From: Clostridia bacterium
GTDB taxonomy: Bacteria > Bacillota > Clostridia > Christensenellales > Aristaeellaceae
Reading direction: 5' to 3'
Length of the DNA stretch: 45,740 nt
Assembly: GCA_900769875.1 (NCBI GenBank)
Contig: CAAGII010000159.1
Coordinates: 1 to 45,740 of the forward strand
Shown piece by piece: positions 1 to 8,518 of this stretch; the stretch's first letter is position 1, and each line of letters opens with the position of its first letter. Below the pieces are notes generated by a model. It was not told the origin of the DNA. It did no database searches and saw only the letters and a list, made by a program, of their open reading frames with translations. The position numbers and the translations under genes were made by a program.

Positions 1-405
1 GAGCTTGGCGTGGACGATTATGTGGTCAAGCCCTTTTCGCCGCGCGAGCTGATGATGCGCGTGGGCGCCATCCTCAAGCGGAGCGCCGGCGCGCAGGACG
101 CAGGTCACGAGCAGGTGACCATCGCGCCCGACCTTGTCATCGACTTCACGGCGCGGCGCGTGACCATCGCGGGAGAGCCGCTGAACCTCTCCCCCAAGGA
201 GTATGACCTGCTGTTCTACATGGTACGCAACCGCGGCATTGCCCTCACGCGCGAAAAGCTCATCAGCGAGGTGTGGGGCTACGATTTCTATGGCGACGAC
301 CGCACGCTGGATACGCACATCAAGCTGCTCAGACGTGAGCTGGGCGCGTATGCCGAAAGGATCACCACACTGCGCGGCGTGGGCTACCGCTTTGAGAAGG
401 AATGA
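1..405 (+). CDS. OmpR/PhoB-family response regulator, 5' partial
   Basis: The frame is open from the first base of the window, so the N-terminal part of the receiver domain, including the phospho-acceptor aspartate, lies outside. What remains starts at the end of the receiver, with the conserved lysine in VVKPFS. A winged-helix DNA-binding domain of the OmpR/PhoB type follows, with the typical LSPKEYDLL, TREKLISEVWGY, RTLDTHIKLLR and GVGYRFE stretches. The stop lies 6 bases before the start of a sensor kinase, so the two form one two-component system. The kinase presumably phosphorylates this protein, which then binds promoter DNA in the cytoplasm. The signal and the target genes cannot be read from the sequence. 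Confidence 0.95.
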   Translation, partial: ELGVDDYVVKPFSPRELMMRVGAILKRSAGAQDAGHEQVTIAPDLVIDFTARRVTIAGEPLNLSPKEYDLLFYMVRNRGIALTREKLISEVWGYDFYGDDRTLDTHIKLLRRELGAYAERITTLRGVGYRFEKE

Positions 406-411
406 GCAGGC

Positions 412-1911
412 ATGAAGCTTTTTTCTGGGAACCACGCCCCGCGCACGCAGCCCGGCATCCGCAGCAGGATCATGCTGTATCTGGTGGCGTTTGTGGCGTT
501 TGTCATCGCGCTGCTGTGGCTGTTTCAGGTGGTGCTGCTGGACAGCTTCTACCGCTACAACAAGCAGCGGCAGATCACGCTGGTCGCGGACGCGCTGGTG
601 CAGAACATCAACAATGATGATCTCGCCGTGCTGGCCGAGCACCTGTGCGACCGCTATGACGTGTGCATCCTGCTTGTGGACAACAGCGGCAAGGCGCTTC
701 TGTCGGTGGATACGCTCCGCTCCTGCCTGATCCATCAGATGAGCTCGCGGGATACCCTGTGGTGGATTCATCAGGCGTCGGAGAATCCGGAGCCGGTGAT
801 GGAGTTTTTCGCGTCCAAATACTACATGTCCACCCGCTACAACTACAAGAATTTCATCGGCATGGTGCCCTCTCGCGACGACGCGGAGCGCATGACGCTG
901 ATGTATGCCCGCACCGTACAGGCTGCGGGCGGCCGCAGCCTGACGCTGATGCTCAACACGCCCATCACGCCCGTGTCCTCCACGGTGGATACGCTTAGGT
1001 TCCAGCTGGTGGTCATCACGGGAATTGTGCTGGTGGGCGCGCTTCTGCTGGCGTTTCTGATCTCGCGCCATGTGACCCGTCCCATCATCGAGACGAGCGT
1101 CGCCGCAAGAAGCCTCAGCCAGAGCCGCTTTGACAAGCCCGCGAGCCACCGCTACCGCGAAATCGACGAGCTCAACGACACGCTGGAGAAGGCTGCGGAG
1201 GAGCTGAGCCAGGTCGAGCATCTGCAGCACGAGCTGATCGCCAACATCAGCCATGACCTGCGAACGCCGCTGACCATGATCGGCGGCTATGCCGAAATGG
1301 TGCGCGACATGCCCGATGAAGGCACGCCGGAAAACATGCAGATCATCATCGACGAGACAAGCCGTCTTTCCACGCTGGTCAATGAGCTGCTGGATTTCAG
1401 CCGCCTGCAGACAGGCTCGGAGGAGATGCATCCCGCGCCCTTCGCGCTGACCGGATGCGTGGAGGCCATCATCACCCGCATCGGCAAGCTGGTGGAGAAG
1501 GACGGCTATACCATCCGCTTCACGCCCGCCTCCCGCCTGAACGCCGTGGCCGACGAAACCCGCATTGAGCAGGTGGTTTACAACCTGATCGGCAACGCCC
1601 TGACCTACACGGGCAGCGACCGACTGGTCACGGTGGAGCAGCTGCAGATGGGCGATACGGTGCGCATCAGCATCCATGATACGGGCAAGGGCATCCCGGA
1701 GGACGAGCTGGACAAAATCTGGAACCGCTATTACCGCACCAAGGAAACGCACAGGCGCGCCGTGGTCGGCAGCGGTCTGGGGCTGAACATCGTACAGACC
1801 ATTCTGGAGAAGCACAATGCGCGCTACGGCGTCAAGAGCCGCGAGGGCGAGGGCACCACGTTCTGGTTCGAGCTGCCGCTTGCCGCCCCCGGCGCGGAGG
1901 ATGACCGCTGA
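412..1911 (+). CDS. Membrane sensor histidine kinase
   Basis: This 499-aa kinase has a transmembrane helix at about residues 21-45, an extracytoplasmic sensor region at about 46-196, a second helix at about 197-218, and a HAMP linker. The HisKA domain carries the phospho-acceptor His281 in NISHDLRTPLT. The ATPase domain has an N box (NLIGNAL, about 391), a G1 box (DTGKGIPE) and a G2 box (GSGLGLNIV). It is a complete HPK1-type kinase and the partner of the regulator just upstream. The sensor region matches no family I recognise. The stop TGA shares one base with the ATG of the following AraC-type gene, so all three genes are probably cotranscribed. Confidence 0.95.
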   Translation: MKLFSGNHAPRTQPGIRSRIMLYLVAFVAFVIALLWLFQVVLLDSFYRYNKQRQITLVADALVQNINNDDLAVLAEHLCDRYDVCILLVDNSGKALLSVDTLRSCLIHQMSSRDTLWWIHQASENPEPVMEFFASKYYMSTRYNYKNFIGMVPSRDDAERMTLMYARTVQAAGGRSLTLMLNTPITPVSSTVDTLRFQLVVITGIVLVGALLLAFLISRHVTRPIIETSVAARSLSQSRFDKPASHRYREIDELNDTLEKAAEELSQVEHLQHELIANISHDLRTPLTMIGGYAEMVRDMPDEGTPENMQIIIDETSRLSTLVNELLDFSRLQTGSEEMHPAPFALTGCVEAIITRIGKLVEKDGYTIRFTPASRLNAVADETRIEQVVYNLIGNALTYTGSDRLVTVEQLQMGDTVRISIHDTGKGIPEDELDKIWNRYYRTKETHRRAVVGSGLGLNIVQTILEKHNARYGVKSREGEGTTFWFELPLAAPGAEDDR

Positions 1912-2720
1912 TGCGCTTCACGCCCTATCATCCGCTGACGGCGCAGCCCTTCCGGCACGACAGCGGATATGCCGAGTTCGCTCCCTGCGACGCGCTGAAG
2001 CCCTATGTGCGCTGCTTCTGGGTCAGCGAAAGGAACACTCTGGGAAGCGGCCTTGTGATCCCGGACAGCTGCACCGACATCATCCTGACCTTTCATGCGG
2101 ACGAAAGCGCGCCGGATGCTGTCTTTTGCGGGCCGGATGACCGCCCCAGCGCCGGCTTTGCGGCGCTCCAGCCGGAGCGCTTCGCCATCCGCTTCTATGC
2201 GTGGACGACAGCGGCATTCACGCGCGAAACCATGTGCGCTCTGCGCAACGGGCGCATTCCGGCCGAGGCGATGTTCCCGCGCATCCACGAAACGCTTGCG
2301 CTTCCCCTGCAGCGTGCACGCGGTCTGCGCGAACGCATCACGCTGAGCGAGGCATGGCTGCTTGACCGCCTTCGCCCGGAGCGGATTCCCACGCTGGTTT
2401 TATCCGCAGTGGAAGCGATGCTTGACTGCGGCGGCTCCCTGCGCGTGAGCGACCTTGGCCGCGCCGTGCATCTCTCCTCGCGTCAGCTGGAGCGCGTGTT
2501 CGCAGGGAGCGTGGGCATATCGCCCAAGCAGCTCTGCCGCGTCATCCGCTACCAGCATGTGTGGCACGCCGCGCTTGCGCCCGACTTCCATCCCGTGGAG
2601 GAGGCCATGCGCCTTGGCTTCTATGACCAGTCGCATCTGCTGCACGAGTTCACGCTCATGCACGGCGAAAGCCTTTCGCATGCGCTCCTGCGCGCCCAAA
2701 GCTCGTCGGACAGTGGCTGA
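1911..2720 (+). CDS. AraC-family transcriptional regulator
   Basis: This 269-aa protein has an N-terminal domain like those of AraC regulators with a short beta-rich sensor (FAPCDALKPYV, VIPDSCTDIILTF). Its C-terminal region, about 165-265, has two helix-turn-helix motifs: the first around RVSDLGRAVHLSSRQLERVF and the second around EEAMRLGFYDQSHLLHEF. The start overlaps the kinase stop by one base, which suggests translational coupling. An AraC regulator in one transcript with a two-component system may let the phosphorelay set the level of a second, ligand-sensing regulator. That link is inference and the effector is unknown. Confidence 0.9.
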   Translation: MRFTPYHPLTAQPFRHDSGYAEFAPCDALKPYVRCFWVSERNTLGSGLVIPDSCTDIILTFHADESAPDAVFCGPDDRPSAGFAALQPERFAIRFYAWTTAAFTRETMCALRNGRIPAEAMFPRIHETLALPLQRARGLRERITLSEAWLLDRLRPERIPTLVLSAVEAMLDCGGSLRVSDLGRAVHLSSRQLERVFAGSVGISPKQLCRVIRYQHVWHAALAPDFHPVEEAMRLGFYDQSHLLHEFTLMHGESLSHALLRAQSSSDSG

Positions 2721-2750
2721 ACCTGACGCGTCCCGCATCGGACAGACGGC

Positions 2751-2822
2751 AAAGGGCACGCCCTCTGCGGCGCATCCTCCCTGCACAGGGAGGGCGCATA
2801 CCGCAGTCGGGCGTGCCCTGTT
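2751..2822. terminator. Hairpin between the AraC gene and the convergent cyclase-fold gene
   Basis: An 11-bp outer stem (AGGGCACGCCC at 2753-2763 with GGGCGTGCCCT at 2809-2819) encloses inner complementary stretches (TCTGCGG and CCGCAG). It lies between two convergent genes. There is no clear T tract on either strand, so its role as an intrinsic terminator is likely but not certain. Confidence 0.55.
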
Positions 2823-2830
2823 CCATTGGG

Positions 2831-3746
2831 TTAAAGCCTTCCGAAGGCGCGGAGGAACATCACCTTCTCAATGGCGATCATGGTTTTCCACCAGTTTGCG
2901 CTGATGGCAAACTCGCTTCCGTAGCGATCCATCAGCCCGTACCACTGCCAGGTCACCGGCCACACACCGTCCGTGCCACGAGCGTCAATGATCCAGTCCA
3001 GCTCCTTGTCCACAAGATCCCGCAGCGCGGGATACAGCGGACTGTCAGGGCTGCGCACCGCAAAGGAGGGCATTTTCGCGTATTCGCCCCAGCGCCCCGC
3101 GTCCGCGCGCACTGCCTGAATGTAGCGCCTGCCCATGGCCTCCACCAGCGATTCATCCGCCGCGCAGGGCAGGTTTTTCGCACGCGCGGTGAAGAGCAGC
3201 GTGGTCAGCGCCGTCAGCCCCATGTCGCCCAGCGCTTCGTCGCCCTCAAGGTGCTCCAGCAGCTCCGCCGCTTCCCTGAGCGCGCGCTGGTACAAGCGGG
3301 TCGCTCTCCTCGCCGTTTTGCAGGATAAAGGCGGTCAGCTCCGCTGAAACGCCGATACGCTCCTTGCGGTTTTCCTCCTCGCTCCATGTCCACCATGGCG
3401 CGTGGGGCGCGGCATTGTTGCCTGGCACGGTGAACATCCACCCGTTCTCCATTCGCCCCGCGCCCGAGCGCAGATAGCGCCAGATCCCCTGATACGCCAG
3501 GTGGCTCTGGTCAAAGAAGCCTGCCATGGCAAGATAATGCAGGGCATGCACTGTGGTGATGGGCGTAGAATGCGGATTCCAGTTGTCCGGCTCCAGCGCG
3601 TGGCCGAAGCCGCCGTCCTCATTCTGGTAGGGCAGCAGCGCGTCGGCTACATCAAGCGGCGCGCCTCCCTCAAACAAGCACCTCCAAAGGGCAAGGTCCA
3701 CAGGGCGCGCGTTGCGATGCACCCACGCGGCAATCTGATTCAGCAT
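2831..3746 (-). pseudogene. Terpenoid-cyclase/prenyltransferase-fold protein, frameshifted
   Basis: Two overlapping minus-strand frames together make one protein of about 304 aa. The first part starts at ATG 3746 behind a good AAGGGAGG site (MLNQIAAWVHRN...). It has the QNEDGGFG motif typical of the alpha/alpha toroid of squalene-cyclase and prenyltransferase repeat proteins, then LHYLAMAGFF and WWTWSEEENRKERIG. It stays sensible to about position 3292 (ILQNGEESDPL) and then becomes nonsense. The family-like sequence resumes one base out of frame as YQRALREAAELLEHLEGD and continues to the stop at 2831. Dropping one G near 3292 restores a single frame. This is either a real inactivating insertion or a sequencing error. 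The substrate is unknown; such stand-alone proteins in Firmicutes have no settled role. Confidence 0.75.
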
Positions 3747-3779
3747 GTCGTTCCTCCCTTTCCGTGACGATCTGCCATC

Positions 3780-3785
3780 ATTGTA
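3780..3785 (-). promoter_or_regulatory. Candidate promoter (-10) for the cyclase-fold gene
   Basis: On the minus strand a TACAAT box is preceded by TGC, an extended -10. The matching -35 hexamer, AAGACA 17 bp upstream, is poor. The box lies 34 bp before the ATG at 3746. Confidence 0.5.
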
Positions 3786-3918
3786 GCAGACTTTTCGCAC
3801 GCTGTCTTGTAAAAACACGACATTCTGAAAATTGTTTACGTGATGATACATTTCCATGAGTGAGAGCAGGCAACTTCTTCCAATCCTGTGACGGAATGCA
3901 ACAAAAGCCGCAACCTGC

Positions 3919-3947
3919 TTTACATCGCCCGGCGAAGTTGCTATAAT
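3919..3947 (+). promoter_or_regulatory. Sigma-A promoter of the peptidoglycan-binding repeat gene
   Basis: TTTACA (3919-3924), a 17-bp spacer and TATAAT (3942-3947) lie about 75 bp upstream of the ATG at 4024. Confidence 0.8.
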
Positions 3948-4023
3948 AGCCTCGCTTGCAACAAAAAAGGAATGAAACGCCTGTCCCCCCGGAAGGCGAT
4001 ACCAATGACGGGAGGAATCCACC

Positions 4024-6495
4024 ATGAAATGTGTGCTTCGCTATGCGCTTTGTGTGGCGCTTCTTGTATGCGCCCTTTGCGGCAGCGCGCTGTCAGCATA
4101 CGCCACGCTGAGCTATGGCGACTCCGGAAAATCCGTGCTGGAGCTACAGCAGGCGCTGACCGCGCTGGGCTACAATGCAGGCACGCTGGACGGCAAGTTC
4201 GGCGCGTTCACCGAGCTGGCCGTGCGCAGCTTTCAGCGCGACCATCAGCTGAAGGTGGACGGCAAGGCGGGCGATCAAACCCAGACGCTGATCTACAGCC
4301 TGACAGGCGCTGTTACAAAGCCCACCGCCGCGCCCACTACCGCGCCCACCGCGTCTCTCAGGCGCCCCACGCGGACGCTCCGCCGTGGCGACAGCGGCAG
4401 CGATGTAACCAGCCTGCAGACGCGTCTTGCCGACCTTGGCTATTATGCGGGACGGCCCAGCGGAAGCTATGATACCGCAACCTATGCCGCAGTGACCGCG
4501 TTTCAGATTCTCAACGGGCTGACCGCGGACGGTGTGGTGGGCTCCGCAACCTGCGCGAGGCTGTTTTCCACCGCCGCCACCCCATATCCTGCATCAAAGC
4601 CCACGCTCATCCCCGCCACCACGCGGCCCGCAGCCGTAAAAACGCCTGTGCCGCTCGGGAACGTCCCCACCCGGACGCTCCGCTACGGCAGCAGCGGCAG
4701 CGACGTGGCCAGCTTGCAGCAGCGGCTGCAGAGCCTTCGATACTATACGGGCGCGATCAGCGGCTCCTTCGATCAGGCGACCAGGGCGGCGCTTGTCAGC
4801 TTCCAGCAGCGCAACGGGCTTTCAGCCGATGGCGTGGCAGGCCAGATGACCTATGCCCGCCTCTACTCCGCAAACGCTGTGGCAGCCCCGCTCATCACGC
4901 AGACTCCGGCGGTGAGCACACCCGCGCCCACCAGGCAGCCCGTTTCCACACCGCAGAAATATGTCATTCCGACCCGAACGCTCCGCTACGGCTACACGGG
5001 CAGCGATGTCGTCAGCGTGCAGCAACGCCTGACCGCGCTTGGTTACCTGAGCAGCGCGACTGGCGTGTATGACACGGCCACCATGGCGGCTGTGCGCCTC
5101 TTCCAGCTGCGCAACGGTCTGAGCAGCGACGGACTCGCCGGCAGCAGAACCTGCGCGCTGCTCTTCTCCTCCGCCGCAAAGCCCGCAGCTGCTGTGGAGC
5201 CGACCATACCGCCGACCCAGGCGCCCACGCTGATACCGACCCAGGCGCCCACGCCCATCCCCACGCCGACCGCCACCGCCATCACCCGCACACTGCGCAG
5301 CGGCTGCACTGGCGAGGACGTCAAGGCGCTCCAGACGCGTCTTGCGCAGCTGGGCTATTTTACCACCACCATCACAGGCTCCTACGCCTCCAGCACAGTC
5401 AGTGCCGTTAAGGCTTTCCAGCGCCGCAACGGACTGTCGGCTGACGGCGTGGCGGGCTCCATGACCCTGAGCCGGCTCTACGCCGCGAACGCGATCGCAG
5501 CTGACCCCGTCACGCCCGCGCCCACCGCGCCCGCTTCGACAGAGCCCGTCTACCGCATGCTGTCAAACGGCGCAACCGGCGAGGATGTGATGCGGCTGCA
5601 GCAGCGCCTTGCCTCGCTTGGCTATCCGGTGAGCGTCACGGGCACCTATGACAGCACCACCGCTTCGGCCGTAAGGCAATTCCAAACCAACAACTACCTT
5701 GGCGTGGACGGCATTGCGGGCACGGAAACGCAGAGGACGCTTTACTCCGCAAACCCCGCCAGAGCCGACGAAACCCCGGTGACCAGCTACACCACCCTGA
5801 GCGTGAACAGCGCCAGCAACTCCGCGGCGCTCCAGAATCTGCAAAGAAGGCTCATCGAGCTTGGCTATCCGGCCAAAGCCAACGGCAAGTATGACGGGGA
5901 CACGCACAACGCCGTGGTCGCCTTCCAGCAGCGTAACGGGCTGACCATCACCGGCATTGCCAACGGCGCAACGCAGGCAAAGCTCTTCGCCGCAAGCGCC
6001 CTTCCCTATTCCACGCCGGTGGATACCCTGCCCGAGGGCACGGGCCGCATCAGCACACCGGGCGGCGTTCAGGCGCTTTGGTGGTACAAGGATATCAAGC
6101 CCACCATCCGCGCAGGCCAGACCGTGGTGGTGTTTGACCCCAACACCAACCTGTCGTGGAACATCAAGCTGTATTCGCTCGGCCACCATGCCGACAGCCA
6201 GCCCGCCTCCTGGCGCGACACGCAGATCATGAACCGCTCCTTTGGCAAGACGAGCTGGGACTGCCATCCCGTGTATGTGCAGCTGCCCAGCGGAACGTGG
6301 GTGATCGCCGCCATGCATAACTACCCGCATCTCTACGGCACCATCAACGACAACGGCTTCGGCGGACATCTGTGCATCCATTTCCTGCGCGACATTAACG
6401 AATGCATCTCCGCAGGAGACGCGAACTACGGCGTCGCCATGCAAAAGGCCATCCGCAGCTATTGGCAGGCTCTGACGGGCGAGACGATCGACTGA
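4024..6495 (+). CDS. Secreted protein with seven peptidoglycan-binding repeats and a C-terminal GHLCIHF domain
   Basis: The protein has 823 aa. A signal peptide (MKCVLRYALCVALLVCALC..., cleavage near ALSAYA) is followed by seven PG_binding_1-type repeats of about 60-65 aa. Each has the pattern GxxGxDVxxLQxRLxxLGY ... G.YD..T..AV..FQ..NGL..DG.AG. Repeats 1-6 are joined by Thr/Pro/Ala linkers such as TAAPTTAPTA and PTPTATA. The last 150 residues form a separate domain (TVVVFDPNTN, SWDCHPVYVQLPSGTW, MHNYPHLYG, GGHLCIHFLRD). Its His and Cys placement recalls L,D-transpeptidases of the YkuD type, but the classical SHGC motif is absent, so an enzymatic role is inference. The protein likely sits in the cell wall or spore cortex, held by the repeats. 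The start is set by GGGAGG 8 bp upstream. Confidence 0.9.
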   Translation: MKCVLRYALCVALLVCALCGSALSAYATLSYGDSGKSVLELQQALTALGYNAGTLDGKFGAFTELAVRSFQRDHQLKVDGKAGDQTQTLIYSLTGAVTKPTAAPTTAPTASLRRPTRTLRRGDSGSDVTSLQTRLADLGYYAGRPSGSYDTATYAAVTAFQILNGLTADGVVGSATCARLFSTAATPYPASKPTLIPATTRPAAVKTPVPLGNVPTRTLRYGSSGSDVASLQQRLQSLRYYTGAISGSFDQATRAALVSFQQRNGLSADGVAGQMTYARLYSANAVAAPLITQTPAVSTPAPTRQPVSTPQKYVIPTRTLRYGYTGSDVVSVQQRLTALGYLSSATGVYDTATMAAVRLFQLRNGLSSDGLAGSRTCALLFSSAAKPAAAVEPTIPPTQAPTLIPTQAPTPIPTPTATAITRTLRSGCTGEDVKALQTRLAQLGYFTTTITGSYASSTVSAVKAFQRRNGLSADGVAGSMTLSRLYAANAIAADPVTPAPTAPASTEPVYRMLSNGATGEDVMRLQQRLASLGYPVSVTGTYDSTTASAVRQFQTNNYLGVDGIAGTETQRTLYSANPARADETPVTSYTTLSVNSASNSAALQNLQRRLIELGYPAKANGKYDGDTHNAVVAFQQRNGLTITGIANGATQAKLFAASALPYSTPVDTLPEGTGRISTPGGVQALWWYKDIKPTIRAGQTVVVFDPNTNLSWNIKLYSLGHHADSQPASWRDTQIMNRSFGKTSWDCHPVYVQLPSGTWVIAAMHNYPHLYGTINDNGFGGHLCIHFLRDINECISAGDANYGVAMQKAIRSYWQALTGETID

Positions 6496-6515
6496 GCCTG
6501 ACCGCGCATTCCTCA

Positions 6516-6552
6516 AGCCGCCGCATTCTGCTCAGGATTGCGGCGGCTTTTT
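6516..6552 (+). terminator. Intrinsic terminator after the repeat protein gene
   Basis: A 9-bp GC-rich stem (AGCCGCCGC with GCGGCGGCT) is followed directly by a T tract (TTTTTCT). Confidence 0.9.
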
Positions 6553-6563
6553 CTCCGCACTTG

Positions 6564-6592
6564 TTGACGTGCACCCGACATTGTGATAGAAT
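6564..6592 (+). promoter_or_regulatory. Sigma-A promoter of the GH5 gene
   Basis: TTGACG (6564-6569), a 17-bp spacer and TAGAAT (6587-6592) lie 42 bp before the GH5 start codon. Confidence 0.8.
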
Positions 6593-6634
6593 CAAAACAG
6601 ATTCCAATTCCTGAGCCAAATACGGGAGGGTCTT

Positions 6635-7741
6635 ATGCTGCCATCTGCCATCACGAAACAACTGCCTGTGCCGGACAGTGAATCACAGCGCTTTGTCATG
6701 CGCCTCGGCGCCGGCTGGAACCTTGGCGACACCTTTGACGGCTTTCATGTCCCGCCGCGAGCCAATCCGCTTGACGATGAGCAGGCGTGGAACGGCGCGC
6801 GCACAACGCCGGAGGTGTTTGACAGGCTGAAGGATATGGGCTTTACCAGCATCCGTCTGCCGGTGAGCTGGCACGGTCACGTGCATCCGGTCACTCATCA
6901 GATCGACAGGGCGTGGCTCAACCGCGTCGCTGAGGTGCTGGAATGGATGATGACGCGCGGCTTCCACGTCATTCTCAACATCCATCATGACAACAGCCCC
7001 AGCGATCTCTACCCCAGCAATGCCTGTCTTTCGCAGTCCATGCGCTACATGGCAGATATCTGGTCGCAGCTCGCGCAGCACTTTGCCGGCTATGACGAGC
7101 AGCTTCTCTTCAACAGCTGGAACGAGCCCCGCCTCACCGGTCACCCCAATGAGTGGAAGCTTGACAGCGCCGTGCCCGAGTGTGTCGAGGCAGTGCAGTG
7201 CATCAACCGGCTCAATCAGGTCATGGTGGATACGGTGCGCGCCGCGGGCGGTCACAATGCCCGCCGCTATCTGCTCGTGCCCGGCTACGCCGCCTCAGCG
7301 GACGGCGCGCTTCATCCGGATTTCGCGGTGCCGCGCGATCCGGTCACGGCAAACGACAGGCGCATCCTTGTATCCGTCCACGCCTACACGCCCTACCCCT
7401 TCGCGCTGGAGCAGGATTCGGTGACGCACTGGTCTCACGAGCGCGAGGAGGACGTCCGCGCGATGGTCGGCTTCATGGACGGGCTCTACGAGCGCTTCGT
7501 CAGCAGAGGTCAGCCCGTATTGCTGGATGAGTTTGGCGCGCGCAGCAAGGACAACCTGCCTGACCGCGTCGACTTCACCCGCTGCTATGTGACCGCCGCC
7601 CGCAACCGCGGCATGCCCTGCTTCTGGTGGGACAACAACGCCTTTGAGGGGCGTGGCGAGTTGTTCGGCCTGCTTGACCGCAAAACGCTTGCCTGGCGCT
7701 TTGAGGAAATCGCAAAAACCGTGGTGGACGCTTCCCGCTGA
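6635..7741 (+). CDS. Glycoside hydrolase family 5 protein (endoglucanase-like)
   Basis: This 368-aa (beta/alpha)8 hydrolase shows the GH5 hallmarks: GAGWNLGDTFD near residue 26, RLPVSWHGH (about 74), LNIHHDN (about 114), and the acid/base Glu164 in FNSWNEP. The nucleophile candidate is Glu299 in VLLDEFGA. The family cleaves beta-1,4-linked glucans, mannans or related beta-glycosides with retention of configuration. There is no signal peptide, so the enzyme probably works in the cytoplasm on imported oligosaccharides; that is inference. A GGGAGG site 7-8 bp upstream supports the start. It has its own promoter and terminator, so it is a single-gene unit. Confidence 0.92.
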   Translation: MLPSAITKQLPVPDSESQRFVMRLGAGWNLGDTFDGFHVPPRANPLDDEQAWNGARTTPEVFDRLKDMGFTSIRLPVSWHGHVHPVTHQIDRAWLNRVAEVLEWMMTRGFHVILNIHHDNSPSDLYPSNACLSQSMRYMADIWSQLAQHFAGYDEQLLFNSWNEPRLTGHPNEWKLDSAVPECVEAVQCINRLNQVMVDTVRAAGGHNARRYLLVPGYAASADGALHPDFAVPRDPVTANDRRILVSVHAYTPYPFALEQDSVTHWSHEREEDVRAMVGFMDGLYERFVSRGQPVLLDEFGARSKDNLPDRVDFTRCYVTAARNRGMPCFWWDNNAFEGRGELFGLLDRKTLAWRFEEIAKTVVDASR

Positions 7742-7743
7742 TC

Positions 7744-7795
7744 AAAAAACGGACTGCCGCAGCCGGAAATGGCTGTACGGCAGTCCGCTTTTCAT
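7744..7795. terminator. Bidirectional terminator between GH5 and the HAD phosphatase
   Basis: CGGACTGCCG and CGGCAGTCCG form a 10-bp stem flanked by an A run on the left and CTTTTCATT on the right. It can therefore stop transcription from both convergent genes. Confidence 0.88.
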
Positions 7796-8448
7796 TAAAG
7801 TCCGCTGTCAAGCGCGCTAAGCAGCTCTGTCGGATGGCGGAGCAGCAGCTTTGCGCCGCTCTCGCGCAGCTCCCTTTCATCACGAAAGCCCCACAAAACG
7901 CCCACCGGGGTCATGCCCGCGCGCGTTGCGGTCTCCATATCGACGGAGGTGTCGCCAAGGTAGAGGCATTCGCGGGGCTGCACGCCGATCTCCCCCGCAA
8001 TCGCAAGCGCGCCCGCCGGGTCAGGCTTCACCGGAACGCCCTCCATCTGCCCGCGAATCACGCGAAAGGCCGTGTGCGGAAAGAAGTACCGCACCACATT
8101 CACCGTGTCCGCATGCGGCTTGTTGCTCAGCACGCAAAGCATCATGCCGCGCTCGCTCAGGCCCTGCAGCAGCTCCGGGATACCGTCGTAGGGCCTTGTG
8201 GTATCGCGGGTATGCTGCTCATAGTACGCCTGATAATCGCGAAGCACCGCCTCCTGCATATCCAGCCGCTCCCCCACGGCGCGCTCGGCAAGCTTTTTCG
8301 CGCCATTGCCCACAAGGTAGCGGTATGCGTCCACGGGGTATTCGGGAAGGCCGTGCATCCGCAGGGAACGGTTCATCGCCGCTGCGATGTCATGCAGGGT
8401 ATTGGTAAGCGTCCCGTCCAAATCAAAGACGACAGCTCTGTACTTCAT
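7795..8448 (-). CDS. HAD-superfamily phosphatase, phosphoglycolate phosphatase-like
   Basis: This 217-aa protein carries all HAD motifs. Motif I is VFDLDGTLTNT, with nucleophile Asp9 and Asp11. Motif II/III is seen as VLSNKPHADTV, and motif IV as YLGDTSVDMETATRAGM. The cap domain after motif I is alpha-helical, as in the Gph/PgmB subgroup. Members dephosphorylate phosphoglycolate, sugar phosphates or nucleotides, and sequence alone does not tell which. The start at 8448 is chosen because GGAGG lies 4 bases upstream and the DLDGT motif sits at the usual position; longer frames upstream have no support. Confidence 0.9.
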   Translation of the reverse strand: MKYRAVVFDLDGTLTNTLHDIAAAMNRSLRMHGLPEYPVDAYRYLVGNGAKKLAERAVGERLDMQEAVLRDYQAYYEQHTRDTTRPYDGIPELLQGLSERGMMLCVLSNKPHADTVNVVRYFFPHTAFRVIRGQMEGVPVKPDPAGALAIAGEIGVQPRECLYLGDTSVDMETATRAGMTPVGVLWGFRDERELRESGAKLLLRHPTELLSALDSGL

Positions 8449-8518
8449 GTGTCCTCCATGCATGTTTGCCCGCTCTCCGTGCCATGCTACCGCATGCAGG
8501 AAAGGAGCGTGTTGATCG

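Noticed and set aside
4366..5990. Near-identical DNA blocks that first looked like an internal repeat array or CRISPR
   Set aside because: The period of about 300 bp, the maintained frame and the protein pattern show that they are the peptidoglycan-binding repeats of one gene.
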